From Pseudomonas kairouanensis (GTDB taxonomy: Bacteria > Pseudomonadota > Gammaproteobacteria > Pseudomonadales > Pseudomonadaceae), in contig NZ_QUZU01000010.1 in assembly GCF_004682055.1 (NCBI RefSeq), positions 62,001 to 126,000 on the forward strand: DNA of 64,000 nt, read 5' to 3'. Of the stretch, positions 47,423 to 56,991 are shown one piece after another. The notes beneath the pieces were generated by a model, which was not told the DNA's origin, did no database searches, and saw only the letters and a list, made by a program, of their open reading frames with translations. Position numbers and translations under genes: made by a program. Numbering within the stretch: position 1 is the stretch's first letter; the number at the start of each line of letters is the position of its first letter.

Positions 47423-49888
47423 TTAGAACAAATCAATCGGCGCTGCCTCGTCTGCCGGTAGCGGGCTGCCCGGTGCCACGCCATTGCCCAGCTCATTGAC
47501 CGACGGCGGGGTGTCTTCGCTCTTGAACAGTTCGAAGTACGCATTCGGTGTGCTTGGCGAGGCTGCACGGCCGCTGACCGGGTCGATCCGCAGGCTGAGG
47601 ATGCCTTCGGGCTCAGGTTGGGTGTGCAGGGGCTTGTCCTTCAAGGCTGCGCCCATGTAGCTCATCCAGATCGGCAGCGCGACGGTGCCACCAAACTCGC
47701 GACGGCCAAGGCTTTCTGGCTGGTCGTAGCCGGTCCAGACGGTGGTCACGTAATCGGCGTTGTAGCCGGAGAACCAGGCGTCCTTGGACTCGTTGGTGGT
47801 ACCGGTCTTGCCGGCGATGTCTGCGCGGCCCAGGGCCAGAGCGCGGCGGCCGGTACCCTTCTTGATCACATCCTCAAGGATGCTGTTGAGAATGTAAGTG
47901 GTGCGGCCATCCACCACGCGTTCGGCAACGGCCGGTGCCTGGGGTTCGGTTGGCGTGGTGGTGTTCGCGGTTGGCGCTGCACCCGGCGTCGGCTCGATGG
48001 TGATCCCCCCATTGCTCGGTGCGGCCAGGCCGTCGGTGGCGGCTACGCCGTTGACCACATCGCCCGGTACCCGTGGCGGGTTGGCGGTGAAGAGGGTATC
48101 GCCATTGCGGCTCTCGATCTTGTCGATCAGGTACGGCGCGATCTTATAACCGCCGTTGGCAAAGGTGCTCCAGCCCGTGGCGATCTCCATCGGCGTCAGG
48201 GTCGCGGTGCCCAGGGCCAGGGACAGGTTGGGCGGCAGGTCTGACTTGTTGAAGCCAAAGCGGGTGATGTAGTCGATGGTCTTGCCCACGCCCATGGCCT
48301 GCAGCAGACGGATCGACACCAGGTTGCGCGACTTGTACAGCGCCTCGCGGATGCGGATCGGGCCGAGGAAGGTGTTGGTGTCGTTCTTAGGTCGCCAGAC
48401 TTTATCCAGGTACTCATCGACAAACACGATCGGCGCATCGTTGACCAGGCTGGCGGCGGTGTAGCCGTTGTCCAGTGCGGCACTGTAGATGAATGGCTTG
48501 AAGCTCGAACCCGGCTGGCGCTTGGCCTGGGTGGCGCGGTTGTAGTTGCTCTGCTCGAAGGCAAAGCCGCCCACCAGCGCGCGGATTGCACCGTTCTGCG
48601 GGTCGAGGGAAACCAGCGCGCCCTGGGCCAGCGGCACCTGGCTGAACTTGAGGCTGTCGTCCTTCTGGCGTTGCACGCGGATCAAGTCACCCACCTGTGC
48701 CACATCCGACGGCTGCTTGGGCATGGGGCCCATGCTGTTGGTGTTCAGGAACGGGCGCGCCCATTTCATGCTGTCCCAGCTCACACGGGCTTCACCGGTG
48801 CGGGTCAGGACCTGCACCCCATCTTTGCTCACCTGGGTGACGATGGCTGGCTCCAGGCCGCTGATGGTGCGTTGCTTGCTCAGTTCTGTGGTCCATGCGC
48901 TCAGGGTCTTGCCCGGCAGGCGCGATTCAGGGCCGCGATAGCCGTGACGCTGGTCGTAGGTGACCAGGCCTGAATGCACTGCGTTATTGGCGAAGTCCTG
49001 CAAGTCGCTTGGCACCGTGGTGGTCACGCGGAAGCCCTCTGTGTAGGCCTCGCTGCCATAGCGGCCGACCATCTCGGCGCGAGCCATTTCGGCAATGTAG
49101 GGCGCGTTCACTTCCGGCGTCGGTACGTGGTAGCTGGCGTTCAGCGGCTCGGCCACTGCACTTTCATAGGCGGCCTGGTCGATCTTGCCCAGCTTGTACA
49201 TGCGCCCCAGGATCCAGTCGCGACGCTCTTTGCTGCGCGCGGGATTGGCCAGGGGGTTGAAGCGCGAAGGGGCCTTGGGCAGGCCGGCAATCATGGCCAT
49301 CTGCGCCAGGCTGGCGTCACGGATGGACTTGCCGTAGTACACCTGGGAAGCGGCCTCGATACCGTAGGCGCGGTTGCCCAGGTAGATCTTGTTCACGTAC
49401 AGCTCAAGGATCTCGTCCTTGGTCAGCTGGCGTTCGATCTGCAGGGCCAGCAGGATTTCGGTGGCTTTGCGCGAAAAACTGCGCTCGCTGGTGAGGAAGA
49501 AGTTCTTCGCCACCTGCATGGTGATGGTGCTGCCGCCCGATTGAATGTGGCCACTTTTTACCAGTTGTGTAGCTGCGCGCACCAGGCTGCTGGGGTCCAC
49601 GCCATAGTGGTTGGCAAAATTATCGTCTTCGGCCGACAGCAGGGCACTGATGAAATTAGGCGGAATATCGGCAAAACGGATCGGTGTGCGGCGCATTTCG
49701 CCGAACTCCGCGATCAGTTTTTCGTCGCTGCTGTAGACCCGCAAAGGAATCTGCAACTGGATACTTCTGAGGGCCTCTACGGAAGGTAAACCCGGACTAA
49801 GGTAGAGGTAGGCACCGCTGAGTACGAGCAGCAGCCCGCAGAAAATCGCGACAATGGAGTACCCGAAAAACTTCAGCAGACGAATCAA
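47423..49888 (-). CDS. ponA: Penicillin-binding protein 1A (bifunctional murein synthase)
   Basis: 821 aa class A PBP, ATG 49888. A short cytoplasmic N-terminus with one span (FFGYSIVAIFCGLLLVLSG), a GT51 glycosyltransferase domain at about residues 55-225 (catalytic Glu in LSAEDDNFANHYGVD, and GGSTITMQVAKNFFL), an OB-like insert around 315-420, and a transpeptidase domain with SSFKPF (active Ser), SRN and KTGTTN. It polymerises and cross-links peptidoglycan. Divergent from pilM, a conserved gammaproteobacterial arrangement. Confidence 0.97.
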   Translation of the reverse strand: MIRLLKFFGYSIVAIFCGLLLVLSGAYLYLSPGLPSVEALRSIQLQIPLRVYSSDEKLIAEFGEMRRTPIRFADIPPNFISALLSAEDDNFANHYGVDPSSLVRAATQLVKSGHIQSGGSTITMQVAKNFFLTSERSFSRKATEILLALQIERQLTKDEILELYVNKIYLGNRAYGIEAASQVYYGKSIRDASLAQMAMIAGLPKAPSRFNPLANPARSKERRDWILGRMYKLGKIDQAAYESAVAEPLNASYHVPTPEVNAPYIAEMARAEMVGRYGSEAYTEGFRVTTTVPSDLQDFANNAVHSGLVTYDQRHGYRGPESRLPGKTLSAWTTELSKQRTISGLEPAIVTQVSKDGVQVLTRTGEARVSWDSMKWARPFLNTNSMGPMPKQPSDVAQVGDLIRVQRQKDDSLKFSQVPLAQGALVSLDPQNGAIRALVGGFAFEQSNYNRATQAKRQPGSSFKPFIYSAALDNGYTAASLVNDAPIVFVDEYLDKVWRPKNDTNTFLGPIRIREALYKSRNLVSIRLLQAMGVGKTIDYITRFGFNKSDLPPNLSLALGTATLTPMEIATGWSTFANGGYKIAPYLIDKIESRNGDTLFTANPPRVPGDVVNGVAATDGLAAPSNGGITIEPTPGAAPTANTTTPTEPQAPAVAERVVDGRTTYILNSILEDVIKKGTGRRALALGRADIAGKTGTTNESKDAWFSGYNADYVTTVWTGYDQPESLGRREFGGTVALPIWMSYMGAALKDKPLHTQPEPEGILSLRIDPVSGRAASPSTPNAYFELFKSEDTPPSVNELGNGVAPGSPLPADEAAPIDLF

Positions 49889-50106
49889 GGCTTTTGGATT
49901 TCCAGAGAAAAGAATGAGTTAGGCGTCGGGGCATGCATGGCAAACGATGGATCAACCCGAGCGGCAGATAAAAAGCGGGAAAAAACGCTGGGCATTAAAG
50001 CATTTTTCGACTTGGGGCGTCATTCGCGGCTCTCCAACATGTCGACCGAATGCATGGCGCCCAGCGGCAATCAGGCGGTATGACAGGCAAAGTTTTAGGG
50101 AGTTTT

Positions 50107-50760
50107 ATGAGAAAGGGATTTTTCACGGGAAAAACCGACACCGTCGTGGGTGTCGATATCAGTGACACGGCCATCCGGTTGGTGGAGTTGGGCCGTTGCG
50201 GCAGTCGTTACAGCATCCAGGGTTTCGCCTCCCAGGCGCTGCCCGCCCACGCAGTGGTCGATGGTGCGTTGCTGGATCTCGACAGCATAGGGCGCACCCT
50301 GCACACAGCATGGCCTCGGCTGCAGACGTCGGCCCGTGGCGCGGCGGTTGCGGTGTCCGGGCCTTCGGTTATTACGCGGGTTATCGAGATGTCGGCTGGG
50401 CTCAGCGATGATGAAATGGCCTGGATGATCCAGTCTGAGGCGGACCAGTACATTCCTTACCCGCTGGACGAAGTCGCCATCGACTTTCAGGTTCAAGGGC
50501 ATTCGGCTCAGGACCCGACGCGAGTCGAGGTGTTGCTGGCGGCTTGCCTGAAGGCGCATGTGGAATCCAGGGAGGCGGTTTTGGCCTTGGCGGGGCTGGT
50601 GCCGAAGGTGGTCGACATCGAAGCGTTTGCATTGGCGCGTGCTTGCCGTCAGGATTTCGCCAGCTTCACGCCGAGCCATCGTGTCGATGGTGCACAATGG
50701 GCAGTGAATGTCCAAGGGATGGGAGTTGCTTGCGGGTTGGCCCTGAGGAGTTTCGCTTGA
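50107..50760 (+). CDS. pilM: Type IV pilus PilM-like protein with large internal loss
   Basis: 217 aa from ATG 50107, RBS AGGGAG. The first 190 or so residues align with the first half of PilM, an FtsA-like actin fold: FFTGKTDTVVGVDISDTAIRLVEL, VITRVIEMSAGLSDDEM, EADQYIPYPLDEVAIDF and KVVDIEAFALARAC. Full-length PilM is about 354 aa and continues with the second phosphate and adenosine motifs. Here the chain jumps from HRVDGAQWAVNVQGM straight to VACGLALRSF, the usual extreme C-terminus. So roughly 135 internal residues are absent in frame, including most of subdomain II. The frame is intact. PilN-binding surface in the N-terminal half may survive; ATP binding probably not. Confidence 0.85.
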   Translation: MRKGFFTGKTDTVVGVDISDTAIRLVELGRCGSRYSIQGFASQALPAHAVVDGALLDLDSIGRTLHTAWPRLQTSARGAAVAVSGPSVITRVIEMSAGLSDDEMAWMIQSEADQYIPYPLDEVAIDFQVQGHSAQDPTRVEVLLAACLKAHVESREAVLALAGLVPKVVDIEAFALARACRQDFASFTPSHRVDGAQWAVNVQGMGVACGLALRSFA

Positions 50761-51311
50761 TGACACGAATCAACCTTTTGCCTTGGCGCCAGGCGCTGGC
50801 GCAGCGGCGGCGCAAGTATTTCCTCGCGTTCTTGCTGGCGTTCGCTGGTGTGGCGCTGGCTGCCGTGTGGCTGGCGGATCAGGTGATCGACCAGGCGATC
50901 GATCGGCAAGTCACGCGTAACAGTCATCTGGATAAAGAAGTCGCCGTTCAGGATGCGCGGATCAGGACCATTGACGATCTGCAGGTGCAAAGCCAGCAAC
51001 TGGCGGAGCGCATGAAGGTTGTGCAGGACCTGCACGATGGCCGTTCGTCCGGCGCACAGCTGCTGGATCAGCTGGCGCGCACCGTGCCTGAAGGTGTGCA
51101 TTTGCACGAAGTGGTTGCCAAGGGCGATACGGTGAGCATCAGCGGCAGTGCCGAATCCAGCCAGGACATCGCCCAGCTGATGCGCCGCCTGGAAGCCTCC
51201 GAAGGTACCCGCGCCACTCGGCTGCAGCATGTGCGTACCGACAGTGTTCGCGGTAACAATGAATTTCAATTGACGGTGCGCCAGGGAGAGTCCTCCGAGG
51301 TTCAGCCGTGA
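50760..51311 (+). CDS. pilN: Type IV pilus inner-membrane protein PilN
   Basis: 183 aa, ATG overlapping the pilM stop by one base. The N-terminus MTRINLLPWRQALAQRRRK is the PilN INLLPWR motif that binds PilM. One membrane span (FLAFLLAFAGVALAAVWLAD), a coiled coil (about residues 45-95) and a ferredoxin-like periplasmic domain (QLLDQLARTVPEGVHLHEVV). Slightly shorter than the roughly 200 aa usual form but otherwise normal. It forms a dimeric scaffold with PilO in the alignment subcomplex. Overlaps the next gene by 4 bases (GTGA). Confidence 0.92.
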   Translation: MTRINLLPWRQALAQRRRKYFLAFLLAFAGVALAAVWLADQVIDQAIDRQVTRNSHLDKEVAVQDARIRTIDDLQVQSQQLAERMKVVQDLHDGRSSGAQLLDQLARTVPEGVHLHEVVAKGDTVSISGSAESSQDIAQLMRRLEASEGTRATRLQHVRTDSVRGNNEFQLTVRQGESSEVQP

Positions 51312-52279
51312 GCCTGCCCGGGCTCACACTTCGCACACTCATTCACCGCGCTGCAAAATGGCCGCTACCTGGCAAGGCCTTGCTGGGTTGTGCGCTGGCG
51401 GGGGCGGTGTGGGTGGTCGGTGAGGGGGTGTATCTGAGCCCTTCACGGGAACGGTTGCAGCAGGCCGAAGCGCGCGAAGCTGCCTTGCAGCAGCAAATTG
51501 CGCAAAAGGCAGCCCAGTCTGCCGGCCTTGAAGCGCGTCACCACCAGTTACTGGTGATGCGGGAGAAGGTCGACGCGCTGTTGCAGCAATTGCCGGGCGA
51601 ATCCGAAATGCCGGGCTTGCTGGAAGATATTGCACGCCTGGCTCTGGCCAATGGTTTGCTGGTCGAGAGCGTCACACCCCTGCAGGAACAGCCTCAGCCG
51701 CTCTATACCGAGCAATCGGTGCAGATTGGCGTGGCAGGTGCGTATCACGACCTGGCGATGTTCGTGAGTGCGCTGGGTGGCCTTGCACGAATCACCACGA
51801 CACACGATGTTGCCCTGCGGCCAGATGGCAAGCTGCTGCGCCTGGATTTACTGGCCAAGGTCTATTGGCATGGGCGGCAGGACAGTGGGAGGCGCAAGCG
51901 CTCTGTGCAGCCTCTCTCCTTCACCTACGATTCGTCCGGCCTGCGGGACCCGTTCCTGCTGCATGCCTTGCAACCCGACCATACGCCTGGCCGCCCGGCC
52001 ACTGCGCCAGACCTCAGCAGGCCGCGTGGCGTGCTGGAAAGCCTGGCGGTGGAGCAATTTGAAATGGTCGGCACGCTGTCCCGTGGCCTGCACACTTTCG
52101 CCCTGTTGCGCGCCGCCTCCCAAGTGCATCGCCTGGCAGTCGGTGACTACTTGGGGCTGGACCACGGTCGGGTCACGGCCATCCATGATGGCTATGTGGA
52201 ACTGGTCGAACTGTTCCCCGATGAACAGGGCGCGTGGCTGGAGCGCCCGCGGACCCTTGTGTTGAACGTCAACTCATAA
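51308..52279 (+). CDS. PilO-PilP fusion of the type IV pilus alignment complex
   Basis: 323 aa from GTG 51308. Residues 1-195 are PilO-like: an N-terminal span (GKALLGCALAGAVWVVGEGVY), a coiled coil, then the ferredoxin-like domain (MPGLLEDIARLALANGLLVESVTP ... QIGVAGAYHDLAMFVSALG). From about residue 205 the chain is PilP-like: FTYDSSGLRDPFLL, then VLESLAVEQFEMVGTLSRG, a VHRLAVGDYLGLDHGRVTAI strand set and WLERPRTLVLN. The PilP lipoprotein signal, acylated Cys and disordered linker are missing. In P. aeruginosa these are two proteins of about 207 and 174 aa. The frame is open throughout. Confidence 0.85.
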   Translation: MSLPGLTLRTLIHRAAKWPLPGKALLGCALAGAVWVVGEGVYLSPSRERLQQAEAREAALQQQIAQKAAQSAGLEARHHQLLVMREKVDALLQQLPGESEMPGLLEDIARLALANGLLVESVTPLQEQPQPLYTEQSVQIGVAGAYHDLAMFVSALGGLARITTTHDVALRPDGKLLRLDLLAKVYWHGRQDSGRRKRSVQPLSFTYDSSGLRDPFLLHALQPDHTPGRPATAPDLSRPRGVLESLAVEQFEMVGTLSRGLHTFALLRAASQVHRLAVGDYLGLDHGRVTAIHDGYVELVELFPDEQGAWLERPRTLVLNVNS

Positions 52280-52292
52280 CGGAAGCAAAACA

Positions 52293-53675
52293 ATGAAAAG
52301 GACTTTCTCGTCCTTCGGTGTAGCGCTATGGATAGCGCTTTCGGCACCGATGGCTGCTGCTGTGCCCAATCGCGTCGACCTGATCCATCTGCCGCCGCCC
52401 GACACTACGGTGGCGGGCGTCTATGCCGGTGGCCCGATGAACCTCAATTTCCAGAACATCGAGTTGCGCACGGCGTTGCAGCAAATCGCCGATGTGGCAG
52501 GGCTCAATCTGGTCGCCGGTGACGATGTACAGGGTTCAGTCACCCTGCGCCTGAAAAACGTGCCCTGGGACCAGGCGCTGGACCTGGTGCTTCAAGCCAA
52601 GGGCCTGGATAAGCGGGTCAAGGCCGGCGTGTTGCTGGTGGCGCCCGCCGAGGAGTTGGCGGCGCGTGAGTTGTTGCTGTTGGAGTCGCGCAAACAGGTG
52701 GCCGAACTGGCGCCCCTGCGCCGGGAACTACTGCAGGTCAACTACGCCAAGGCGGCGGACCTGGCCAAGCTGTTCCAGTCCGTGACCGGCCTGGAGGGCA
52801 CCACCGATGAGCGCGGTTCGGTGGCCGTGGATGACCGCACCAACAACATCATTGCCTACCAAACCACTGAGCGGCTGGAAGAACTGCGGCGCATCGTGGC
52901 GCAATTGGATATCCCGGTGCGCCAAGTGATGATCGAGGCGCGGATTGTGGAGGCCAATGTCGATTATGACAAAAGCCTGGGGGCACGCTGGGGTGGACGG
53001 ATCAGTCGTGGCAATTGGAGTGCGGGGGGTATCAATAAACCCGTGGCTGAGGGCACCGAACCGCCGGAAAGCCCGTCCAGTTCTCCGTTTGTCGATTTGG
53101 GGGCGATTACCGGCACGTCCGGCCTGGGCATCGCCTACATCACCGACAACCTCTTGCTGGACCTGGAACTGACCGCCATGGAAAAAACCGGCAACGGCGA
53201 AATCGTCTCGCAGCCCAAGGTGGTGACGTCCGACAAAGAAACGGCGCGGATACTCAAGGGCACCGAGATTCCCTATCAGGAATCCAGCTCCAGTGGCGCC
53301 ACTTCGGTGTCGTTCAAGGAGGCTTCGTTGTCCCTGGAAGTCACCCCGCAGATCACCCCGGACGACCGGGTGATCATGGAGGTCAAGGTCACCAAGGATG
53401 AACCCGACTACCTGAATAAACTCAACGATGTGCCGCCCATCAAGAAGAACGAAGTCAACGCCAAAGTGCTGGTCAAGGATGGCGAGACCATCGTCATTGG
53501 CGGGGTTTTCTCCAATACCCAAAGCAAAGTGGTAGATAAAGTGCCATTTTTGGGCGATGTGCCGTATCTTGGCCGCCTTTTCCGGCGCGATGTGCTGGCG
53601 GAGAAAAAATCCGAGCTGCTGGTATTCCTGACTCCGCGTATTATGAATAACCAGGCGATTGCTGTGAGTCGTTGA
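52293..53675 (+). CDS. pilQ: Short PilQ-like secretin
   Basis: 460 aa with a signal peptide (cleavage after MAAA). The mature protein starts almost at once with the N0/STN domain ([26 protein letters not shown]), then N1 ([19 protein letters not shown]), and the secretin barrel ([70 protein letters not shown]). P. aeruginosa PilQ is about 714 aa with two N-terminal AMIN domains that bind peptidoglycan; there is no room for them here. It should form the outer-membrane pore for pili or DNA uptake. Confidence 0.9.
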   Translation: MKRTFSSFGVALWIALSAPMAAAVPNRVDLIHLPPPDTTVAGVYAGGPMNLNFQNIELRTALQQIADVAGLNLVAGDDVQGSVTLRLKNVPWDQALDLVLQAKGLDKRVKAGVLLVAPAEELAARELLLLESRKQVAELAPLRRELLQVNYAKAADLAKLFQSVTGLEGTTDERGSVAVDDRTNNIIAYQTTERLEELRRIVAQLDIPVRQVMIEARIVEANVDYDKSLGARWGGRISRGNWSAGGINKPVAEGTEPPESPSSSPFVDLGAITGTSGLGIAYITDNLLLDLELTAMEKTGNGEIVSQPKVVTSDKETARILKGTEIPYQESSSSGATSVSFKEASLSLEVTPQITPDDRVIMEVKVTKDEPDYLNKLNDVPPIKKNEVNAKVLVKDGETIVIGGVFSNTQSKVVDKVPFLGDVPYLGRLFRRDVLAEKKSELLVFLTPRIMNNQAIAVSR

Positions 53676-53679
53676 TTCT

Positions 53680-54198
53680 GTGCGAAATTTGATTCTTGTA
53701 GGACCGATGGGGGCTGGAAAAAGCACCATCGGCCGTTTGCTGGCCAAAGAGCTGCGCCTGCCATTCAAAGATTCCGATAAGGAAATTGAAGTGCGCACGG
53801 GTGCCAATATCCCATGGATCTTCGATAAGGAAGGCGAGCTGGGCTTTCGTGACCGCGAGCAGGCGATGATCGCAGAGCTGTGTGGCCTCGATGGCGTGGT
53901 ATTGGCCACCGGCGGCGGCGCGGTGATGCGCGAAGAAAACCGCCGGGCGCTGCATGCCGGCGGCCGCGTGGTCTATCTGCATGCCTCGGTCGAGCAGCAG
54001 GTGGGCCGCACCGCCCGCGATCGAAATCGCCCGTTGCTGCGCACGGCCAACCCGGAGAAAACCCTGCGGGACCTGCTCACACTGCGCGATCCGCTGTATC
54101 GGGAAATTGCCGATCTGGTGGTCGAAACCGATGAGCGGCCGCCCCGGATGGTGGTCCTCGACATTCTTGAGCGCCTGCAACGGCTGCCACCCCGTTAA
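53680..54198 (+). CDS. aroK: Shikimate kinase
   Basis: 172 aa from GTG 53680, 4 bases after the pilQ stop. Phosphorylates shikimate at the 3-OH with ATP. P-loop [12 protein letters not shown] at residues 9-20, the shikimate-binding DSDKEIE and [22 protein letters not shown], and the LID region [11 protein letters not shown]. Standard length. The pilQ-aroK-aroB-damX order is conserved in many gammaproteobacteria. Confidence 0.96.
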   Translation: MRNLILVGPMGAGKSTIGRLLAKELRLPFKDSDKEIEVRTGANIPWIFDKEGELGFRDREQAMIAELCGLDGVVLATGGGAVMREENRRALHAGGRVVYLHASVEQQVGRTARDRNRPLLRTANPEKTLRDLLTLRDPLYREIADLVVETDERPPRMVVLDILERLQRLPPR

Positions 54199-54268
54199 AG
54201 CCAGGCCCGAAATGCGCTATTCTCGGCGGCGCGCCAACACCCTTTGAGGTGTGGCGTAGAGCCATCAG

Positions 54269-54291
54269 GCAACGCCGGTTTCTGGCGTTGC
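54269..54291 (+). other. Perfect hairpin in the aroK-aroB gap
   Basis: GCAACGCC pairs with GGCGTTGC around a 7-base loop, 33 bases before the aroB start. No T run follows, so it is more likely an mRNA stability or processing element than a terminator. Confidence 0.55.
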
Positions 54292-54323
54292 TGGTCGTCA
54301 ATACATCTCTAACGCGGGGACAC

Positions 54324-55424
54324 ATGCAGACACTTAAGGTCGATCTAGGCGAGCGCAGCTACCCGATCCATATTGGCGAAGGTCTGCTGGACCAGCCCGA
54401 GTTGCTTGCACCGCACATTGCCGGGCGGCAAGTGGCGATCATCTCCAATGAGACCGTCGCGCCACTGTATCTTGAGCGTCTGAGCCGCAGCCTGGCGGCC
54501 TATTCCGTGATCTCGGTGATCCTGCCCGATGGCGAAGCCCACAAGAACTGGGAAACCCTGCAACTGATCTTTGATGGTCTGTTGACTGCCCGCCATGATC
54601 GCCGCACCACTGTGATTGCCCTGGGTGGCGGTGTGATCGGCGATATGGCCGGTTTTGCGGCGGCCTGCTACCAGCGTGGCGTGGACTTTATCCAGGTGCC
54701 CACCACCTTGTTGTCCCAGGTCGATTCGTCGGTGGGTGGCAAGACCGGTATCAATCATCCGCTGGGCAAGAACATGGTCGGCGCGTTCTATCAGCCCCAG
54801 GCTGTACTGATCGACACTGCAACCCTCAACACCCTGCCACCGCGTGAACTGTCTGCGGGCCTGGCGGAGGTCATCAAGTACGGTCTGATCTGCGACGAGC
54901 CGTTTCTCACCTGGCTCGAAGAGCATGTAGATGCCCTGCGCGGTCTGGACCAGGCAGCGCTTACCGAAGCCATTTCCCGCTCGTGCGCCGCCAAGGCGCT
55001 GGTGGTGAATGCCGACGAACGGGAGTCCGGTGTACGGGCTACCTTGAACTTGGGGCACACCTTCGGCCATGCGATCGAAACCCACATGGGCTATGGTGTG
55101 TGGCTGCATGGGGAGGCCGTAGCGGCTGGCACAGTGATGGCTTTGGAGATGTCGCAACGCCTGGGCTGGATCAGCGCCCAGGAGCGCGATCGTGGTATCC
55201 GCCTGTTCCAGCGCGCCGGTTTGCCGGTTATCCCGCCGCAAGAGATGACCGAGGCGGACTTCCTCGAACATATGGCGATAGACAAGAAAGTGATCGACGG
55301 TCGACTGCGACTGGTGCTGCTGCGCCACATGGGCGAAGCGGTGGTGACCGACGATTATCCAAAAGAGATTCTACAAGCCACGCTGGGCGCGGATTACCGT
55401 GCCCTGGCTCAGCTGAAAGGTTAA
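54324..55424 (+). CDS. aroB: 3-dehydroquinate synthase
   Basis: 366 aa from ATG 54324, which follows GGGGA; the open frame upstream to 54249 is not family sequence. Converts DAHP to 3-dehydroquinate, step 2 of the shikimate pathway. NAD-binding [31 protein letters not shown], the [22 protein letters not shown] active-site block, and the Zn ligands in [20 protein letters not shown] and the [11 protein letters not shown] helix. Standard length. Confidence 0.97.
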   Translation: MQTLKVDLGERSYPIHIGEGLLDQPELLAPHIAGRQVAIISNETVAPLYLERLSRSLAAYSVISVILPDGEAHKNWETLQLIFDGLLTARHDRRTTVIALGGGVIGDMAGFAAACYQRGVDFIQVPTTLLSQVDSSVGGKTGINHPLGKNMVGAFYQPQAVLIDTATLNTLPPRELSAGLAEVIKYGLICDEPFLTWLEEHVDALRGLDQAALTEAISRSCAAKALVVNADERESGVRATLNLGHTFGHAIETHMGYGVWLHGEAVAAGTVMALEMSQRLGWISAQERDRGIRLFQRAGLPVIPPQEMTEADFLEHMAIDKKVIDGRLRLVLLRHMGEAVVTDDYPKEILQATLGADYRALAQLKG

Positions 55425-55434
55425 TCAGATCCCG

Positions 55435-56991
55435 ATGACTAGTTTGCATGCCGACGAGGCGTTCCTCGGCCATTACCAGTTAAGCCACGACCCTTTTGCT
55501 CCACGGGTACCTGGTTTCAAATTTTTCCCGGCCCAGCGCAAGCCAGTGCTCGGCCAGCTGCACCATCTGGCGCGTTACAGCCAGTTGCTGCTGGTGGTGA
55601 CCGGCCCGTTGGGCAGCGGCAAGACCTTGCTGCGCCAGGCCCTGGTGGCCAGCACCAACAAGCAGTCGGTGCAGAGCGTGGTGGTGTCGGCCCGTGGCAA
55701 CGGCGATGCGGCGGGCGTGCTGCGCCAAGTCGCGCAGTCGCTGGACGTGGCCACCGCCGAGCCGAACGCGATCCTCAAGCAGGTTGTGCAACTGGGCCTG
55801 ACCGGCCAGGAAGTCTACCTGCTGGTGGATGACGCCGAGCAGCTCGACGAATCTGCCCTTGAAGCCCTGCTGGCGCTGGCGGCAGGTACGCCGGAAGGTC
55901 GCCCTCATGTGTTCCTGTTTGGTGAGTCGTCGCTGATCGCCGATCTGGAGCAGATCAGCGGTGAGCAAGAGCTGTTCCACGTTATCGAGTTGCAGCCGTA
56001 CGAAGAAGAAGAAACCCGGGAGTACCTGGCTCAACGCCTGGAGGGCGCAGGCGCGGGTATCGAACTTTTCTCCGCCCAACAGATCTCTGATATTCACGAA
56101 AGCTCTGACGGCTGGCCTGGCACCATCAATCAGGTCGCCCGCGATGCGATGATCGAAGCCATGATTGCCAGCCGCTCTGCGGTCAAGCGTCCAAAGATGG
56201 GGTTCACTATGCCTAAGAAGCACGTATTGGCTATTTCCGCCGTTGTCGTGGTCGCCGTTGCCGCCGCCTGGTTGATCCCGGGTCGCAACAAGGCGCCCAC
56301 CACTGCCGGCGCGCCAACAGAGCAGGCGCAGTTGCCACTGGGCAAGCCTACTCCAAACGTCGAGTTCGCCAATTCCGGCCAACCCACCAACCTGCCGATG
56401 GTCGGCCAGCCCGTGATGCGCGGCCCACTCGCCGAAGAAGCCGGTGGTATCTCCGAAGGCGACGACGGCGTACCGGTGGAAGGCTCCAGCGCCACACCGC
56501 CGACGGTGACCACTACCGCGCCACCTGCGGGCGTGCCAGCGGGTCAGCCAGCGGCCAAGCCAACGCCTGCGCCTACGGTGGCTACTGCCAAGCCTGCACC
56601 GGTGACCAAGCCGGTTGCACCTGCGCCAGCAGCCAAGCCAGCTCCGGCCCCAGCGGCCAAGCCTGTTGAAAAACCCGTCACTGTCGCCAAGGCCGGTACT
56701 GCTGGCAGCGGTTGGTACGGCAGCCAGCCCGCGAGCAACTTCGTGGTGCAGATCCTGGGCACCAGCTCCGAAGCCAACGCCCAGGCGTTCGTGAAAGAGC
56801 AGGGCGGCGAGTACCGTTATTTCAAGAAAGTGCTCAACGGCAAGCCTCTGTACGTGATCACCTACGGCAACTTCGCAAGCCGTGCCGCAGCTGATTCTGC
56901 GATCAAAACCTTGCCAGCGAAGGTTCAGGCTGGTAAACCTTGGCCTCGCACTGTCGCCAGCGTTCAACAAGAACTGGCAGCAACTCGCTGA
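55435..56991 (+). CDS. damX: DamX-like AAA/SPOR-domain cell-division protein
   Basis: 518 aa. An N-terminal ExeA-type AAA ATPase domain (GPLGSGKTLLRQALVAS Walker A near residue 60, VYLLVDDAEQLD Walker B) is followed by a membrane span near residue 262 (HVLAISAVVVVAVAAAWLIP), a long Pro/Ala/Lys/Thr-rich linker (about 275-430) and a C-terminal SPOR domain (NFVVQILGTSSEANAQAFVKE) that binds septal peptidoglycan. In enterobacteria, DamX from the same locus contributes to division. It sits 10 bases after aroB, so it is likely co-transcribed. Confidence 0.88.
   Translation: MTSLHADEAFLGHYQLSHDPFAPRVPGFKFFPAQRKPVLGQLHHLARYSQLLLVVTGPLGSGKTLLRQALVASTNKQSVQSVVVSARGNGDAAGVLRQVAQSLDVATAEPNAILKQVVQLGLTGQEVYLLVDDAEQLDESALEALLALAAGTPEGRPHVFLFGESSLIADLEQISGEQELFHVIELQPYEEEETREYLAQRLEGAGAGIELFSAQQISDIHESSDGWPGTINQVARDAMIEAMIASRSAVKRPKMGFTMPKKHVLAISAVVVVAVAAAWLIPGRNKAPTTAGAPTEQAQLPLGKPTPNVEFANSGQPTNLPMVGQPVMRGPLAEEAGGISEGDDGVPVEGSSATPPTVTTTAPPAGVPAGQPAAKPTPAPTVATAKPAPVTKPVAPAPAAKPAPAPAAKPVEKPVTVAKAGTAGSGWYGSQPASNFVVQILGTSSEANAQAFVKEQGGEYRYFKKVLNGKPLYVITYGNFASRAAADSAIKTLPAKVQAGKPWPRTVASVQQELAATR

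Noticed and set aside
50107..50760. pilM as a frameshifted pseudogene
   Set aside because: The frame is open from a good RBS to the native C-terminal residues and overlaps pilN correctly. The loss is in frame, so I kept it as a CDS and flagged it.
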